DNA from: a virus
DNA length: 40,123 nucleotides
Direction: 5' to 3' (one strand)
IMG/VR virus record: IMGVR_UViG_3300043427_003560
Location: 1 to 40,123 of that record
Below, piece after piece: positions 16,453 to 23,045 of this stretch. Made by a program: the position numbers and the translations under genes. The first letter of the stretch is position 1; the number at the start of each line of letters is the position of its first letter. The notes under the pieces are model-generated. The model did not search any database, had not been told where the DNA came from, and worked only from the letters and a program-made list of their open reading frames with translations.

Positions 16453-16610
16453 CGGCATCATTATCCCGTGTCGACACCGCGTTGGTGGTCCTCGACGACC
16501 GCAATGCTCCGCCCGGGCTGCTCGAGTCCTGGGCGGACTACCACGACTACTGCCTGGCCCTCGAATTCGGGCCTGAACCACCCCTCACGGAGACCCCAAT
16601 GCAGCACTGA
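16449..16610 (+). CDS. Small protein translationally coupled to the membrane protein
   Basis: 53 residues starting MTASLSRVDTALVVLDDRNA, acidic and rich in Asp, Tyr and Pro (LESWADYHDYCLALEFGPEP). The ATG overlaps the preceding TGA in an ATGA arrangement, and a terminator follows the stop by five bases, so the frame is bounded exactly like a real gene. No family recognised. Confidence 0.55.
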   Translation: MTASLSRVDTALVVLDDRNAPPGLLESWADYHDYCLALEFGPEPPLTETPMQH

Positions 16611-16615
16611 CATCC

Positions 16616-16650
16616 AGCCCCGGCCGCCACTATGCGCGTCGGGGCTTTTT
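16616..16650 (+). terminator. Terminator between convergent genes
   Basis: AGCCCCG (16616-16622) pairs with CGGGGCT (16640-16646), followed by a T run to 16650. It lies between a plus-strand gene and the end of the minus-strand island. A truncated TGCA-box (TGTCACCTCTGTGCA, 16653-16667) follows although no plus-strand gene starts there. Confidence 0.75.
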
Positions 16651-16667
16651 CATGTCACCTCTGTGCA

Positions 16668-16868
16668 CTATGCGCCGAACGTCACCTCTGGCTGCATCGA
16701 TCCCAGCAGCGTATAGTTCGGCTCACTGTTCTCCGGCGCCATGGGATTAGACATCAGGCTCTGAGACCAGGCTCTATTCAGCAGCCTGGTCTTGATCCTC
16801 GGATCGCTCAGGCCTTCTCGGATGTCCAGTCCCATGCGCTCACCCGCCAGCAGGATTGGCTCATCCAT
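16668..16868 (-). CDS. Minus-strand island gene 3, hypothetical
   Basis: 66 residues starting MDEPILLAGERMGLDIREGL, with PRIKTRLLNRAWSQSLMSNP and a C-terminus PEVTFGA. It is last in a three-gene overlapping minus-strand set and overlaps the upstream gene's stop by eight bases. It ends next to the terminator of the convergent plus-strand unit. No family recognised; by strand it may be expressed with the late virion genes. Confidence 0.5.
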   Translation of the reverse strand: MDEPILLAGERMGLDIREGLSDPRIKTRLLNRAWSQSLMSNPMAPENSEPNYTLLGSMQPEVTFGA

Positions 16869-17082
16869 AGTCAGCCTCCAGCTCGCATATGCGCTGAATC
16901 CCCAGGCGCCATTCCGACAGACGGCACAGGAACACGGCCTCCTCGGCCATCACGTAATACGACGTCCCTGTCTTGCCGGCTTCTTCCAAACTCATCAATA
17001 CCTGCTCCCATAACCCACACTCCCAGCGCGGCGGGGTCTGCACGGCATCAGACCAGCTCCTGGTCTCGCTTGACGGCTGCAT
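16861..17082 (-). CDS. Minus-strand island gene 2, hypothetical
   Basis: 73 residues starting MQPSSETRSWSDAVQTPPRW, with a helical core (GTSYYVMAEEAVFLCRLSEW) and an acidic end (ICELEADYG). It overlaps gene 1 of the island by 35 bases and gene 3 by 8 bases. The length, composition and tight overlaps favour a real gene. The function is unknown. Confidence 0.5.
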   Translation of the reverse strand: MQPSSETRSWSDAVQTPPRWECGLWEQVLMSLEEAGKTGTSYYVMAEEAVFLCRLSEWRLGIQRICELEADYG

Positions 17083-17518
17083 CCTGGCCCTGCGCCAGGT
17101 ATTGCGTCAGGGCAAACAGCCCCTGACCTGCAGCTGTCAGGCCCATTGTCAGGCCACCGCCCATCGCTGCATACAGACCGGCCTGGCCAACCCGAGCCTT
17201 CGCGCCGGTATTGCCCAGGATGCTCTCTGCTCGCACCCGCAGCCCAGGCTTCTGGGCGTAGGTGTCTTCAAACAGTTGACGCAGCTGGGCATCTCCCATG
17301 CCGGTCATATCAAATTGCCCGCCCGCCTGGTAATCGCTCAGATCCCGACCGGTCCGACCTGCCAGGGCCTTCGCCACCCCATCGAGATCCGCGCCCTGGC
17401 CAGTCGCCCTGCCAACCATCTCATCGGCATAGCTCTTCTGTCCACGAGCCATGGTCTCGGCAGCGCGCTGCTGCCAGAAGCCACGCACTCGGTCATCAAC
17501 ATTCCCAAGCCACTGCAT
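17048..17518 (-). CDS. Minus-strand island gene 1, virion-like hypothetical protein
   Basis: 156 residues, helical, with a Gly/Met-rich hydrophobic stretch (AAMGGGLTMGLTAAGQGLFA) and a Gln/Asp-rich C-terminus. It resembles the Gly-rich minus-strand virion proteins at 6-10 kb in composition. It starts with ATG at 17518, with no clear Shine-Dalgarno sequence. The island interrupts the plus-strand early region, which suggests a moron-like insertion or a displaced late gene set. Confidence 0.55.
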   Translation of the reverse strand: MQWLGNVDDRVRGFWQQRAAETMARGQKSYADEMVGRATGQGADLDGVAKALAGRTGRDLSDYQAGGQFDMTGMGDAQLRQLFEDTYAQKPGLRVRAESILGNTGAKARVGQAGLYAAMGGGLTMGLTAAGQGLFALTQYLAQGQDAAVKRDQELV

Positions 17519-17583
17519 GACGGACTGGTGCCTTTAGGCGTATTCAGTTCCTTCATTCTAGTGGTGTTTTGTTGTTGGCCCTT

Positions 17584-17595
17584 TGCAACTGTGCA
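17584..17595 (+). promoter_or_regulatory. TGCA-box leader motif, copy 6 (shortened)
   Basis: TGCAACTGTGCA: both arms are kept but eight central bases are missing. The conserved leader GCTTTCTGCTTCGTTGTTTT and CTCTTTCACC follow, immediately before the ATG at 17631. Confidence 0.6.
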
Positions 17596-17630
17596 CTTGG
17601 GCTTTCTGCTTCGTTGTTTTCTCTTTCACC

Positions 17631-18059
17631 ATGGATCTCAATCTCGGCCCCATCTCCCTGCGTCTCTACTCCGGCAAGGATCGCGGTAAGAACTGGACTC
17701 ACCTGGAGGCCGCCTGGGTGTCCAACCGCAATGGCGGCAAGGCTCGCCGTGAAACCGCCGTTGCGGCCAGCTTCAAGTCCGAACATCTGCTCGAGATGGC
17801 TGGCAAGGACAACCCCGCCGACACCTTCACCTGCCCCGATGCCGGCACGGTCTACTACGGCAAGATCGTCCAGACTCCCACCGGGGTCTACGCGATCTCA
17901 GCGGCCGACGTGTACACCAAGTCTCTGTACACCAAGGCCGTTAAGCAAGGCCTGACCGATGCCGAGTCCGCCACCGCCAAGATCGCACCCGCCGAACCCG
18001 TGACTGCCGCTCCCAGCGGCAACGGCAAGGCACCTGATCTCGTGGCTGCCGCAGCCTGA
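17631..18059 (+). CDS. Hypothetical cytosolic protein
   Basis: 142 residues starting MDLNLGPISLRLYSGKDRGK. The first 105 residues look like a compact beta-rich domain (THLEAAWVSNRNGGKARRET, ADTFTCPDAGTVYYGKIVQT). The tail is Ala/Pro-rich (PVTAAPSGNGKAPDLVAAAA). The ATG follows CTCTTTCACC directly, without the hairpin seen at 14338 and 15291. A terminator follows. No family recognised; a DNA-binding or regulatory protein is possible. Confidence 0.6.
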   Translation: MDLNLGPISLRLYSGKDRGKNWTHLEAAWVSNRNGGKARRETAVAASFKSEHLLEMAGKDNPADTFTCPDAGTVYYGKIVQTPTGVYAISAADVYTKSLYTKAVKQGLTDAESATAKIAPAEPVTAAPSGNGKAPDLVAAAA

Positions 18060-18078
18060 CCTACCTGCTCCGGCTCAC

Positions 18079-18110
18079 GCCCTGGCGCGCACCCCGCGTG
18101 CCGGGGCTTT
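18079..18110 (+). terminator. Rho-independent terminator
   Basis: GCCCTGGCGCGC (18079-18090) pairs with GCGTGCCGGGGC (18096-18107, two wobbles) around ACCCC; TTTCTTCT follows. Confidence 0.75.
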
Positions 18111-18127
18111 CTTCTGCCTGCTTTGTC

Positions 18128-18304
18128 ATGAAACGTCAATCTCACTTCGCTGCCGGCGTAGCCGCCATCCTTCTGGCCCTGCCGGCACCCTCCCTCGCCC
18201 AGAACGCCTGCTATCAGGTCGTTGCTTACATCGCCCCCAATCCCATGCGCTGCCAGGAGGTCGGCCGTGACTTCATGGGCCGTCCGATCTGGCTTTGCTG
18301 TTGA
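18128..18304 (+). CDS. Small secreted Cys-containing peptide
   Basis: 58 residues. A basic N-terminus (MKRQSHF) precedes a hydrophobic core (AAGVAAILLALPAP) and a type-I cleavage site after SLA, leaving a mature peptide of about 33 residues starting QNACYQVV. The mature part has four Cys, ending in LCC. It would be exported to the periplasm and could be disulphide-bonded there. It sits just after a terminator. Small exported phage proteins can block superinfection or modify the envelope; here the function is unknown. Confidence 0.6.
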   Translation: MKRQSHFAAGVAAILLALPAPSLAQNACYQVVAYIAPNPMRCQEVGRDFMGRPIWLCC

Positions 18305-18385
18305 CCGTGCGGCCGCTTTGCTGCCCGCCACGTCTTCCACTGCTAGGCGATACGCACTATGCTGCGCCCGCCACGTCGTACGGCC

Positions 18386-18601
18386 ATGCCCCATGACTCC
18401 AACTACGACTACCGGCTTGCGCCACTCCATCGCCTCCGCGATGCGACGGCTGATCTCCTTGATCGAGCCGAAGCGGCGCTCTCCCGGCGCGACGGATCCC
18501 AAACCCCTGAGTCCGTTGCCGCCATCCGACGGCAACTGGAGTCCTTTGACCAGAGGCTCCAGTCCTCACGACGGACGCTTCTTCGTTCGTCGCACCGTTA
18601 A
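18386..18601 (+). CDS. Possible small helical protein, overlapping frame A
   Basis: 71 residues from the ATG at 18386 (MPHDSNYDYRLAPLHRLRDA); an in-frame ATG at 18359 would add nine residues. The frame is amphipathic and looks coding (ATADLLDRAEAALSRRDGSQ, RQLESFDQRLQSSRR). It overlaps a second open frame starting seven bases later, so only one may be real over most of this stretch, or one protein may end where the second domain begins. Confidence 0.45.
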   Translation: MPHDSNYDYRLAPLHRLRDATADLLDRAEAALSRRDGSQTPESVAAIRRQLESFDQRLQSSRRTLLRSSHR

Positions 18602-18779
18602 CCGCTCTGGCTTCACCCTCTATCTCCATGACTCCTTCCGTGGCAGCACCTGGTACGCAACGTTCCCGTCCTTCAGGGAACGGCAGCGCTACATCGACTC
18701 TCTCCGCACACTCCTCCCCAACATCTCTTACCCACCCGCCCCAGCAGTCACCATCTCTTCCGGTCGCCCCGTCCAATGA
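18393..18779 (+). CDS. Hypothetical protein, overlapping frame B
   Basis: 128 residues from the ATG at 18393. Residues 60-110 look clearly coding (GRFFVRRTVNRSGFTLYLHD, YATFPSFRERQRYIDSLRTL), while the first 55 are low complexity and overlap frame A. A shorter product starting at a non-ATG codon near 18545 is plausible. The end overlaps the N-terminal extension of the Gp157-family gene. Confidence 0.45.
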   Translation: MTPTTTTGLRHSIASAMRRLISLIEPKRRSPGATDPKPLSPLPPSDGNWSPLTRGSSPHDGRFFVRRTVNRSGFTLYLHDSFRGSTWYATFPSFRERQRYIDSLRTLLPNISYPPAPAVTISSGRPVQ

Positions 18780-19323
18780 CGGCGCGTCGTCTCTGTACGC
18801 CCTGGGTATCCAGGCGCAGGACATCGCATCCGAGATCGCCCTGGCGGCCGAACTCCTGGCAACGGATGACCCCGATCAGGAATCCTCTGCTGTTCGCCTC
18901 ATCGAACAGCACCTCGGCGCCCAGGAGCACACCGCTGGACTCATCACCAGCAAGGCCGACAACATCTGCCGCTATCGCGATCACCTGATCGCCATGGCTG
19001 ATTTCCGCAAGGAGCAAGCCAAGCGGCTCAAGGAATTGGCCGACGCTGACTACAAACGCGCCCAGTCCCTGCAGGACTACATGATGAAAGTCCTGACCAC
19101 CCTATACCCGGAGCAGGGCAAGTTCTCGCTCCCCACTCACGAGCTGCGTTCCCGCCGCTCCTCTGGCGTCGTCATCGAGGACGAATCCGCACTGCCGGAT
19201 GAGTTCCTCATCTCCAAGACCACATACCAGCCCGACAAGGCCGCCATCAAGGAGGCCATCAAGGCGGGCGCTTCCATTCCTGGCGCTCACATCGAAGAGC
19301 GCATCTCCTGGTCTATCAACTAA
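18628..19323 (+). CDS. Gp157-family phage protein
   Basis: 231 residues from ATG 18628. The first ~45 are Ser/Pro-rich and overlap the upstream frame. The conserved part starts at about residue 50 (SNDGASSLYALGIQAQDIAS). It has a long helical coil (YRDHLIAMADFRKEQAKRLK, YKRAQSLQDYMMKVL), a beta segment (GKFSLPTHELRSRRSSGVVI) and the family ending LPDEFLISKTTYQPDKAAIK...AIKAGASIPGAHIEER. That order matches the siphovirus Gp157 family (Pfam Sipho_Gp157), found near recombination or SSB genes in many phages and once linked to phage-resistance phenotypes. Its biochemical role is not established. Confidence 0.8.
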   Translation: MTPSVAAPGTQRSRPSGNGSATSTLSAHSSPTSLTHPPQQSPSLPVAPSNDGASSLYALGIQAQDIASEIALAAELLATDDPDQESSAVRLIEQHLGAQEHTAGLITSKADNICRYRDHLIAMADFRKEQAKRLKELADADYKRAQSLQDYMMKVLTTLYPEQGKFSLPTHELRSRRSSGVVIEDESALPDEFLISKTTYQPDKAAIKEAIKAGASIPGAHIEERISWSIN

Positions 19324-19328
19324 TCGCC

Positions 19329-19547
19329 ATGCTCACTGCCACCCCCGCTCTCGCTGTCTCCTTCGACAGCTTCTACCTGACCAAGAACCGCACCGCCGAA
19401 TTGATGTTCAACTTCGGCGGCTCCTTCGCTCAGGGCCTCGCTTTGGCTTTGCGCCATGCCGATCGCGACAACTCCCGTCGCATCTACGAGGCCTTCCCTG
19501 AGCTCCTGACTCCCTATTCACCCGGGGGCAAGTTCCACCCCGCGTGA
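19329..19547 (+). CDS. Small hypothetical protein
   Basis: 72 residues starting MLTATPALAVSFDSFYLTKN, with a helical centre (GGSFAQGLALALRHADRDNS) and a short polar end. The ATG at 19329 is five bases after the Gp157 stop. The stop overlaps the GTG of the next frame (GTGA). No family recognised. Confidence 0.55.
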   Translation: MLTATPALAVSFDSFYLTKNRTAELMFNFGGSFAQGLALALRHADRDNSRRIYEAFPELLTPYSPGGKFHPA

Positions 19548-20110
19548 ACCTACAGCCACCCCGGCTCGACTTCTGGCTCAGCCAGTCACCGTCGGGCCGG
19601 GTTTATCTCACTCCGCAGTCCCGACGAGCACACCACGCACTCGACAACCTCAGTGATCCCCCCAACCTTTATCGCCGTGTCGGGACTGCTCTCTGCCTTG
19701 ACTGTCAGACCGCTGACTTTCTGGTCAAGACTCTTCGCTCTTTTCACTACATCGTTCGATGGCCCCAAGAATCATCACCTCTGAACCCCGGCCGTCAATA
19801 CGCCACCCCAAGTGGCACTACTGCTACTACAACGCCAAAACACAGGCCGGCCGCGATTGCGTCGCGGTCATCCCTAATTCCCTCATCGGTGTCGTCCGAC
19901 GTGGCTTCGCCTTCGACGACGAGACCGATCTCTACTGGAACGAGGACATCAAGGCCACGGTTCTCACCGTGGACTTTGACGCTCCGCCACAGGACGATCC
20001 TGCTCAGCCTCCTAACAGGGACACCGGCTGGGCAGATCCTGACACTGCGGCTTCCATCGGCACCGCCGATCCCGCCGCACTCAGGCAATATGCCGCCTCC
20101 CAGGGGCTGA
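19544..20110 (+). CDS. Hypothetical protein, C-terminal half overlapping next gene
   Basis: 188 codons from a GTG that overlaps the previous TGA. Roughly the first 75 residues look coding (LDFWLSQSPSGRVYLTPQSR, GTALCLDCQTADFLVKTLRS, FHYIVRW). The rest is Ser/Thr/Pro-rich and runs 352 bases over the next gene in another frame, as an out-of-frame shadow would. The true protein may be read to the end, or a frameshift may have removed its natural stop. Confidence 0.4.
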   Translation: MNLQPPRLDFWLSQSPSGRVYLTPQSRRAHHALDNLSDPPNLYRRVGTALCLDCQTADFLVKTLRSFHYIVRWPQESSPLNPGRQYATPSGTTATTTPKHRPAAIASRSSLIPSSVSSDVASPSTTRPISTGTRTSRPRFSPWTLTLRHRTILLSLLTGTPAGQILTLRLPSAPPIPPHSGNMPPPRG

Positions 20111-20319
20111 TCCCCGAGCCGCCGTCCCTGGATCCTGCGCTGGAGCACATCCTTGAGCAGCTTTGCTTGGCATACACCTATGCCAGCAAACGCCTCGGTT
20201 GCCGTGAGCAGCCGCGCGCCATGGAGATCCAGAAACTTCTCGTTACGGCTGCGATCCCATGGATCAAAGCCACTGGCGTCAAGCTTTCCGATGACGAGGA
20301 ACGCGCCATGTCCTTCTAG
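19759..20319 (+). CDS. Hypothetical protein
   Basis: 186 residues starting MAPRIITSEPRPSIRHPKWH. The N-terminal half is beta-rich with aromatic residues (WHYCYYNAKTQAGRDCVAVI, FAFDDETDLYWNEDIKATVL). A Pro/Asp linker follows and then a helical C-terminus (LEHILEQLCLAYTYASKRLG, IPWIKATGVKLSDDEERAM). The ATG follows a pyrimidine-rich leader. No named family recognised. Its frame is a better coding candidate than the overlapping upstream frame. Confidence 0.6.
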   Translation: MAPRIITSEPRPSIRHPKWHYCYYNAKTQAGRDCVAVIPNSLIGVVRRGFAFDDETDLYWNEDIKATVLTVDFDAPPQDDPAQPPNRDTGWADPDTAASIGTADPAALRQYAASQGLIPEPPSLDPALEHILEQLCLAYTYASKRLGCREQPRAMEIQKLLVTAAIPWIKATGVKLSDDEERAMSF

Positions 20320-20327
20320 TTCCTCCT

Positions 20328-20552
20328 GTGACCTCCAATCCCCTGCTACGTCGGGATCCAATGCTCAAGCTCGCCGTCAGTCTCGGTTTCGAGATCAGGC
20401 CCGGGCGCAAGCATTGGCACGCCACCCACCCAAACGGCGGCCACACAACCATTCCGTTTGGCCGCAAGCGCAACTCACGCGCTGAACGCAACATCACCGC
20501 ATCCATCAGACGAGCTCTACTCCAGGGCTCGTCCGGCTTTCCCACCAGTTAA
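20328..20552 (+). CDS. HicA-like small protein
   Basis: 74 residues from GTG 20328, or 63 from ATG 20361 (MLKLAVSLGFEIRPGRKHWH). The core fits the HicA/YcfA dsRBD-like fold: a helix with RRDPMLKLAVSLGF, a strand with the catalytic-type His in GRKHWHATHPNGGHTTIPFG, and a C-terminal helix (NITASIRRALLQ). HicA toxins are ribosome-associated mRNA interferases. No HicB-like partner is seen next to it; the neighbours are a hypothetical gene and the Ubl gene. It may be an orphan or a regulator. Confidence 0.5.
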   Translation: MTSNPLLRRDPMLKLAVSLGFEIRPGRKHWHATHPNGGHTTIPFGRKRNSRAERNITASIRRALLQGSSGFPTS

Positions 20553-20640
20553 CCCATGACCCAAATACTTCTCCCGGTGCGCGCACCGCCCGGGAACTCC
20601 TGCGCTCACCTCCTTTCCATCTCTTCTTTCATACTTATCC

Positions 20641-20931
20641 ATGGGCTTCTTCAACTTCGGCACCAACAACACCAACACCGCTACCGCTGCCACCACCGAG
20701 CGCAAACCGGTGATCCTCCAGCTCAACGAGGAGCAGATCACCATCTCTCCGGCCGAGGCCGAGGGCAAGAGCGTCGCTGAACTCTTCAGCCTCTACGCCG
20801 ACGATCTCGGCGACACCGATCGCATCAGTCGCTTCGTGGCTGCTGGGCAAATCGTCGGTGGCGACACCGTCATCGAGCTCGGAACCGTGTACCGAGGCGC
20901 CATCACCTCCGAGACAAAAGGTCTCGGCTGA
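20641..20931 (+). CDS. Ubiquitin-like (beta-grasp) protein candidate
   Basis: 96 residues. A flexible Asn/Thr-rich N-terminus (NFGTNNTNTATAATTE) precedes a ~75-residue core with beta-grasp order: strands KPVILQLNEEQITISP, helix KSVAELFSLYADDLG, then RISRFVAAGQIVGGDTVIEL and VYRGAITSETKGLG. The C-terminus ends in Gly with a flexible tail, as expected for a ThiS/MoaD/ubiquitin-like modifier activated by an E1. It has no residues beyond the final Gly, so no maturation cut would be needed. It is first in a run with JAB, E2-like and E1-like genes. The fold is inferred; the identity is strongly supported by context and resembles PRTRC protein C. Confidence 0.6.
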   Translation: MGFFNFGTNNTNTATAATTERKPVILQLNEEQITISPAEAEGKSVAELFSLYADDLGDTDRISRFVAAGQIVGGDTVIELGTVYRGAITSETKGLG

Positions 20932-20943
20932 CCTTCTCTCCCT

Positions 20944-20967
20944 GGGCTCAGCAGCGCTGGGCCCTTT
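20944..20967 (+). terminator. Hairpin with T tract between Ubl and JAB genes
   Basis: GGGCTCAGC (20944-20952) pairs with GCTGGGCCC (20956-20964, one wobble) around AGC; TTTCTCTTTCAC follows and runs to the JAB start at 20984. It may attenuate transcription so that the modifier is made in excess over the enzymes. It may also act as a leader element. Confidence 0.65.
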
Positions 20968-20983
20968 CTCTTTCACATCACCC

Positions 20984-22054
20984 ATGACCGAATTCATCCG
21001 TACACCACGTAACGGGTGCTTCCAGGTCCGGACCAACGCATGGGGCTCCTTTCTAAGCCCCATCCCGGATCCTGACGCCCACGCCGATCTGGAAGACGGC
21101 GCCCTCGAGCGCTTCGAGCTCAATTCCAATATCAGCAAGATCCCTGCCGACCTCTGGTCACGCTGGATCAAGCTGTGTTTTCATTTCGCCCACCTCAAGC
21201 AGGGCGATCTCGAGGTGTCATGCAGACTGCTGCGCAAGGAAGACGACCGCTCCACGTGGCGCATCCTTGTGCCTCGCCAGGAGGTCAGCGGTGCCAGCGT
21301 TCGCATCGACACCTTCGATTCCTCCATCGACATCGAAACCGGCGAACTGATCGAGACCTACCCGCCACAGGGCTGGGTTCCTGCTGGCAGCTCCCACTCC
21401 CATAACTCCATGCCACTGGCCAAGTTCAGCAGCATCGACGACGCGAGCGAACTGGGCTGCCCTGGGCTGCACATCGTCATTTCCCACGTCTCGATCCTCA
21501 AGAACACCTACGTCCCTACCGCATCCGTCACCGCCAACCATCGGCGCTTCTACCTCGACGATGCCGCCGATGTCATTGACCTCACCCCCGCTGACACCAC
21601 ATTCCATCCCTCCGTCCTGACCATCATCGAGCCCGAACGGACTCGCTGGTCCTACGGCACCCATTACGGAGATGCCTGGCTGCCTGGTCATCTCAGCCGG
21701 GAAGAGGCCGCTGTCTACGGCTCTACCACCAGCAGCCTGAAACCAGGCTCCTCGACGCGTTCTCACTCGCTGGATTGCTTCGATCACCTCGACGACTTTG
21801 GCGTCTCCCCCGATGAGCTCCTCAATGAGTCTTTGCTTTACTTCTCTGAAGCATTAGAGGAGATCCGCGCCATCTGCTACAAGCACGGCATCGACTTCAT
21901 GCGCGCCCATTCGAAAGTCATGGACGCTGTCAATTTCACATTTGACTCAGAAGACCCCATCTGGTACTCCGATGACCTCACTGATCTCGCCGCAGACACC
22001 ACCTCCGGTCCTGATTCACCCGCTCCCGTCGCACTACCTGCTGGCCAGTGGTAG
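20984..22054 (+). CDS. JAB/JAMM metalloprotease (deubiquitinase-like)
   Basis: 356 residues. The JAMM zinc motif is intact: HSH at 138-140, then S149 and D152 (HxH-x8-SxxD, seen as HSHNSMPLAKFSSIDD), with candidate catalytic Glu at E77 (DLEVSCRLLRKED) and the strand WRILVPRQEVSGASV between them. This is the JAB/MPN+ isopeptidase core found in PRTRC protein A and in bacterial Ubl-removing enzymes. Residues about 190-356 form an extra region without a recognised motif. The ATG at 20984 follows a terminator-like hairpin and the CTCTTTCAC leader. It would remove or process the Ubl encoded just upstream. The C-terminal coding region overlaps the E2-like gene by 83 bases. Confidence 0.8.
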   Translation: MTEFIRTPRNGCFQVRTNAWGSFLSPIPDPDAHADLEDGALERFELNSNISKIPADLWSRWIKLCFHFAHLKQGDLEVSCRLLRKEDDRSTWRILVPRQEVSGASVRIDTFDSSIDIETGELIETYPPQGWVPAGSSHSHNSMPLAKFSSIDDASELGCPGLHIVISHVSILKNTYVPTASVTANHRRFYLDDAADVIDLTPADTTFHPSVLTIIEPERTRWSYGTHYGDAWLPGHLSREEAAVYGSTTSSLKPGSSTRSHSLDCFDHLDDFGVSPDELLNESLLYFSEALEEIRAICYKHGIDFMRAHSKVMDAVNFTFDSEDPIWYSDDLTDLAADTTSGPDSPAPVALPAGQW

Positions 22055-23045
22055 CCGGCACGTCGAGGTGATTGGCGCCGTGGCTCGCCACTGCATCCGC
22101 CTCACCGCCTGGATGCCCGACCGCTGGGGCCTTTGCGAGTTCGCCGATCTCGATTCCGAGGATGCCGAGGAGCGCTGGATCGAGGAAAACTGCAATGGCT
22201 GTAAATACAACTTCGACACATACGACGAGGAGTCGTCCATCAATCTCGACGGCATCCACGACGATGACAGCAACCAAGCTGTCTTGGTGCGCTACGAATC
22301 CTGCTGCCCATACGGGCGCGGAGAAGGATTTGACTGCGTTCCCTTCCCCTGCCCCGCTGGCCGCTACGGACCGGACTCGAGCTACTACTCCGAATATGAC
22401 GGCCCTATGCCGCCCATGGCCTACAGCGTCGACCTCAATCCATTCACTGGTCGCGCGCATTACTCATACGCCTGGATGCAGGCTTGCTTTCCCTCTAATC
22501 TCCTCAATCCCAGACTGACTCGCATCTATCAGTCGATCAATACATTCGATGACCACAGGGTCTGCTGGGGCGAAGAGAACAGCACACCGGAATCCCTGCC
22601 CGCTGTCGTCGCCACCTACTGCGATGCCAGGGCCAACGCCGACCTCTTGCAACCTGAGAGCTTCAGCCAGTACCGCACCATGGTCCGCAAGGATCCGCCG
22701 ATCACGGCCCCAGCTGGCATCGCCATCGGCCCTGGCTACGACGCCGCATTGCTGGTTTCCGCTCAGCACCATCGCACCGCCTATCTACTTCTGCGCGCTT
22801 CTGGCGTGCCGGCCAATGACGGACACATCGTGGCCGGACTCAGGCACCACGACGCCAACAGTGTCAAGGGTTTCGCTACCGATCCCGACACTGATGGCAA
22901 CTATTGGTTCTTCACCCTCGACCCCACCGGCTACGTAGACGGCTCCCAAGCACTCCTCCTCGGCCAACTCTCTACCTCCACCACCACGGCATGTACATCG
23001 ACAGCACCCTCGTCATCGGCGCTGGCGGCTCCGGCGGCCAGTTGA
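21972..23045 (+). CDS. E2-like conjugation protein candidate (Cys-rich)
   Basis: 357 residues from ATG 21972 (an upstream ATG at 21942 would add ten). It contains a Cys-rich region (CNGC at 74-77, CCPYGRGEGFDCVPFPC at 111-127) that may bind zinc. An aromatic and Pro-rich part (YSVDLNPFTGRAHYSYAWMQ) is followed by HRVCWGEE, with C198 as candidate catalytic Cys placed as in Prok-E2 proteins (short motif with C-W/L-G). The last ~20 residues are encoded in the overlap with the E1 gene and are Ser/Thr-rich. Its role as E2 is inferred from position between JAB and E1 and from this motif; the fold is not proven. Confidence 0.5.
   Translation: MTSLISPQTPPPVLIHPLPSHYLLASGSRHVEVIGAVARHCIRLTAWMPDRWGLCEFADLDSEDAEERWIEENCNGCKYNFDTYDEESSINLDGIHDDDSNQAVLVRYESCCPYGRGEGFDCVPFPCPAGRYGPDSSYYSEYDGPMPPMAYSVDLNPFTGRAHYSYAWMQACFPSNLLNPRLTRIYQSINTFDDHRVCWGEENSTPESLPAVVATYCDARANADLLQPESFSQYRTMVRKDPPITAPAGIAIGPGYDAALLVSAQHHRTAYLLLRASGVPANDGHIVAGLRHHDANSVKGFATDPDTDGNYWFFTLDPTGYVDGSQALLLGQLSTSTTTACTSTAPSSSALAAPAAS

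Noticed and set aside
16653-16667. Truncated TGCA-box after the 16616 terminator
   Set aside because: Looks like a remnant since no plus-strand gene starts nearby; not counted among the functional copies.
20575-20586. Palindrome GGTGCGCGCACC upstream of the Ubl gene
   Set aside because: A perfect 12-base palindrome in GC-rich DNA with no T tract; may be an operator, but nothing further supports it.
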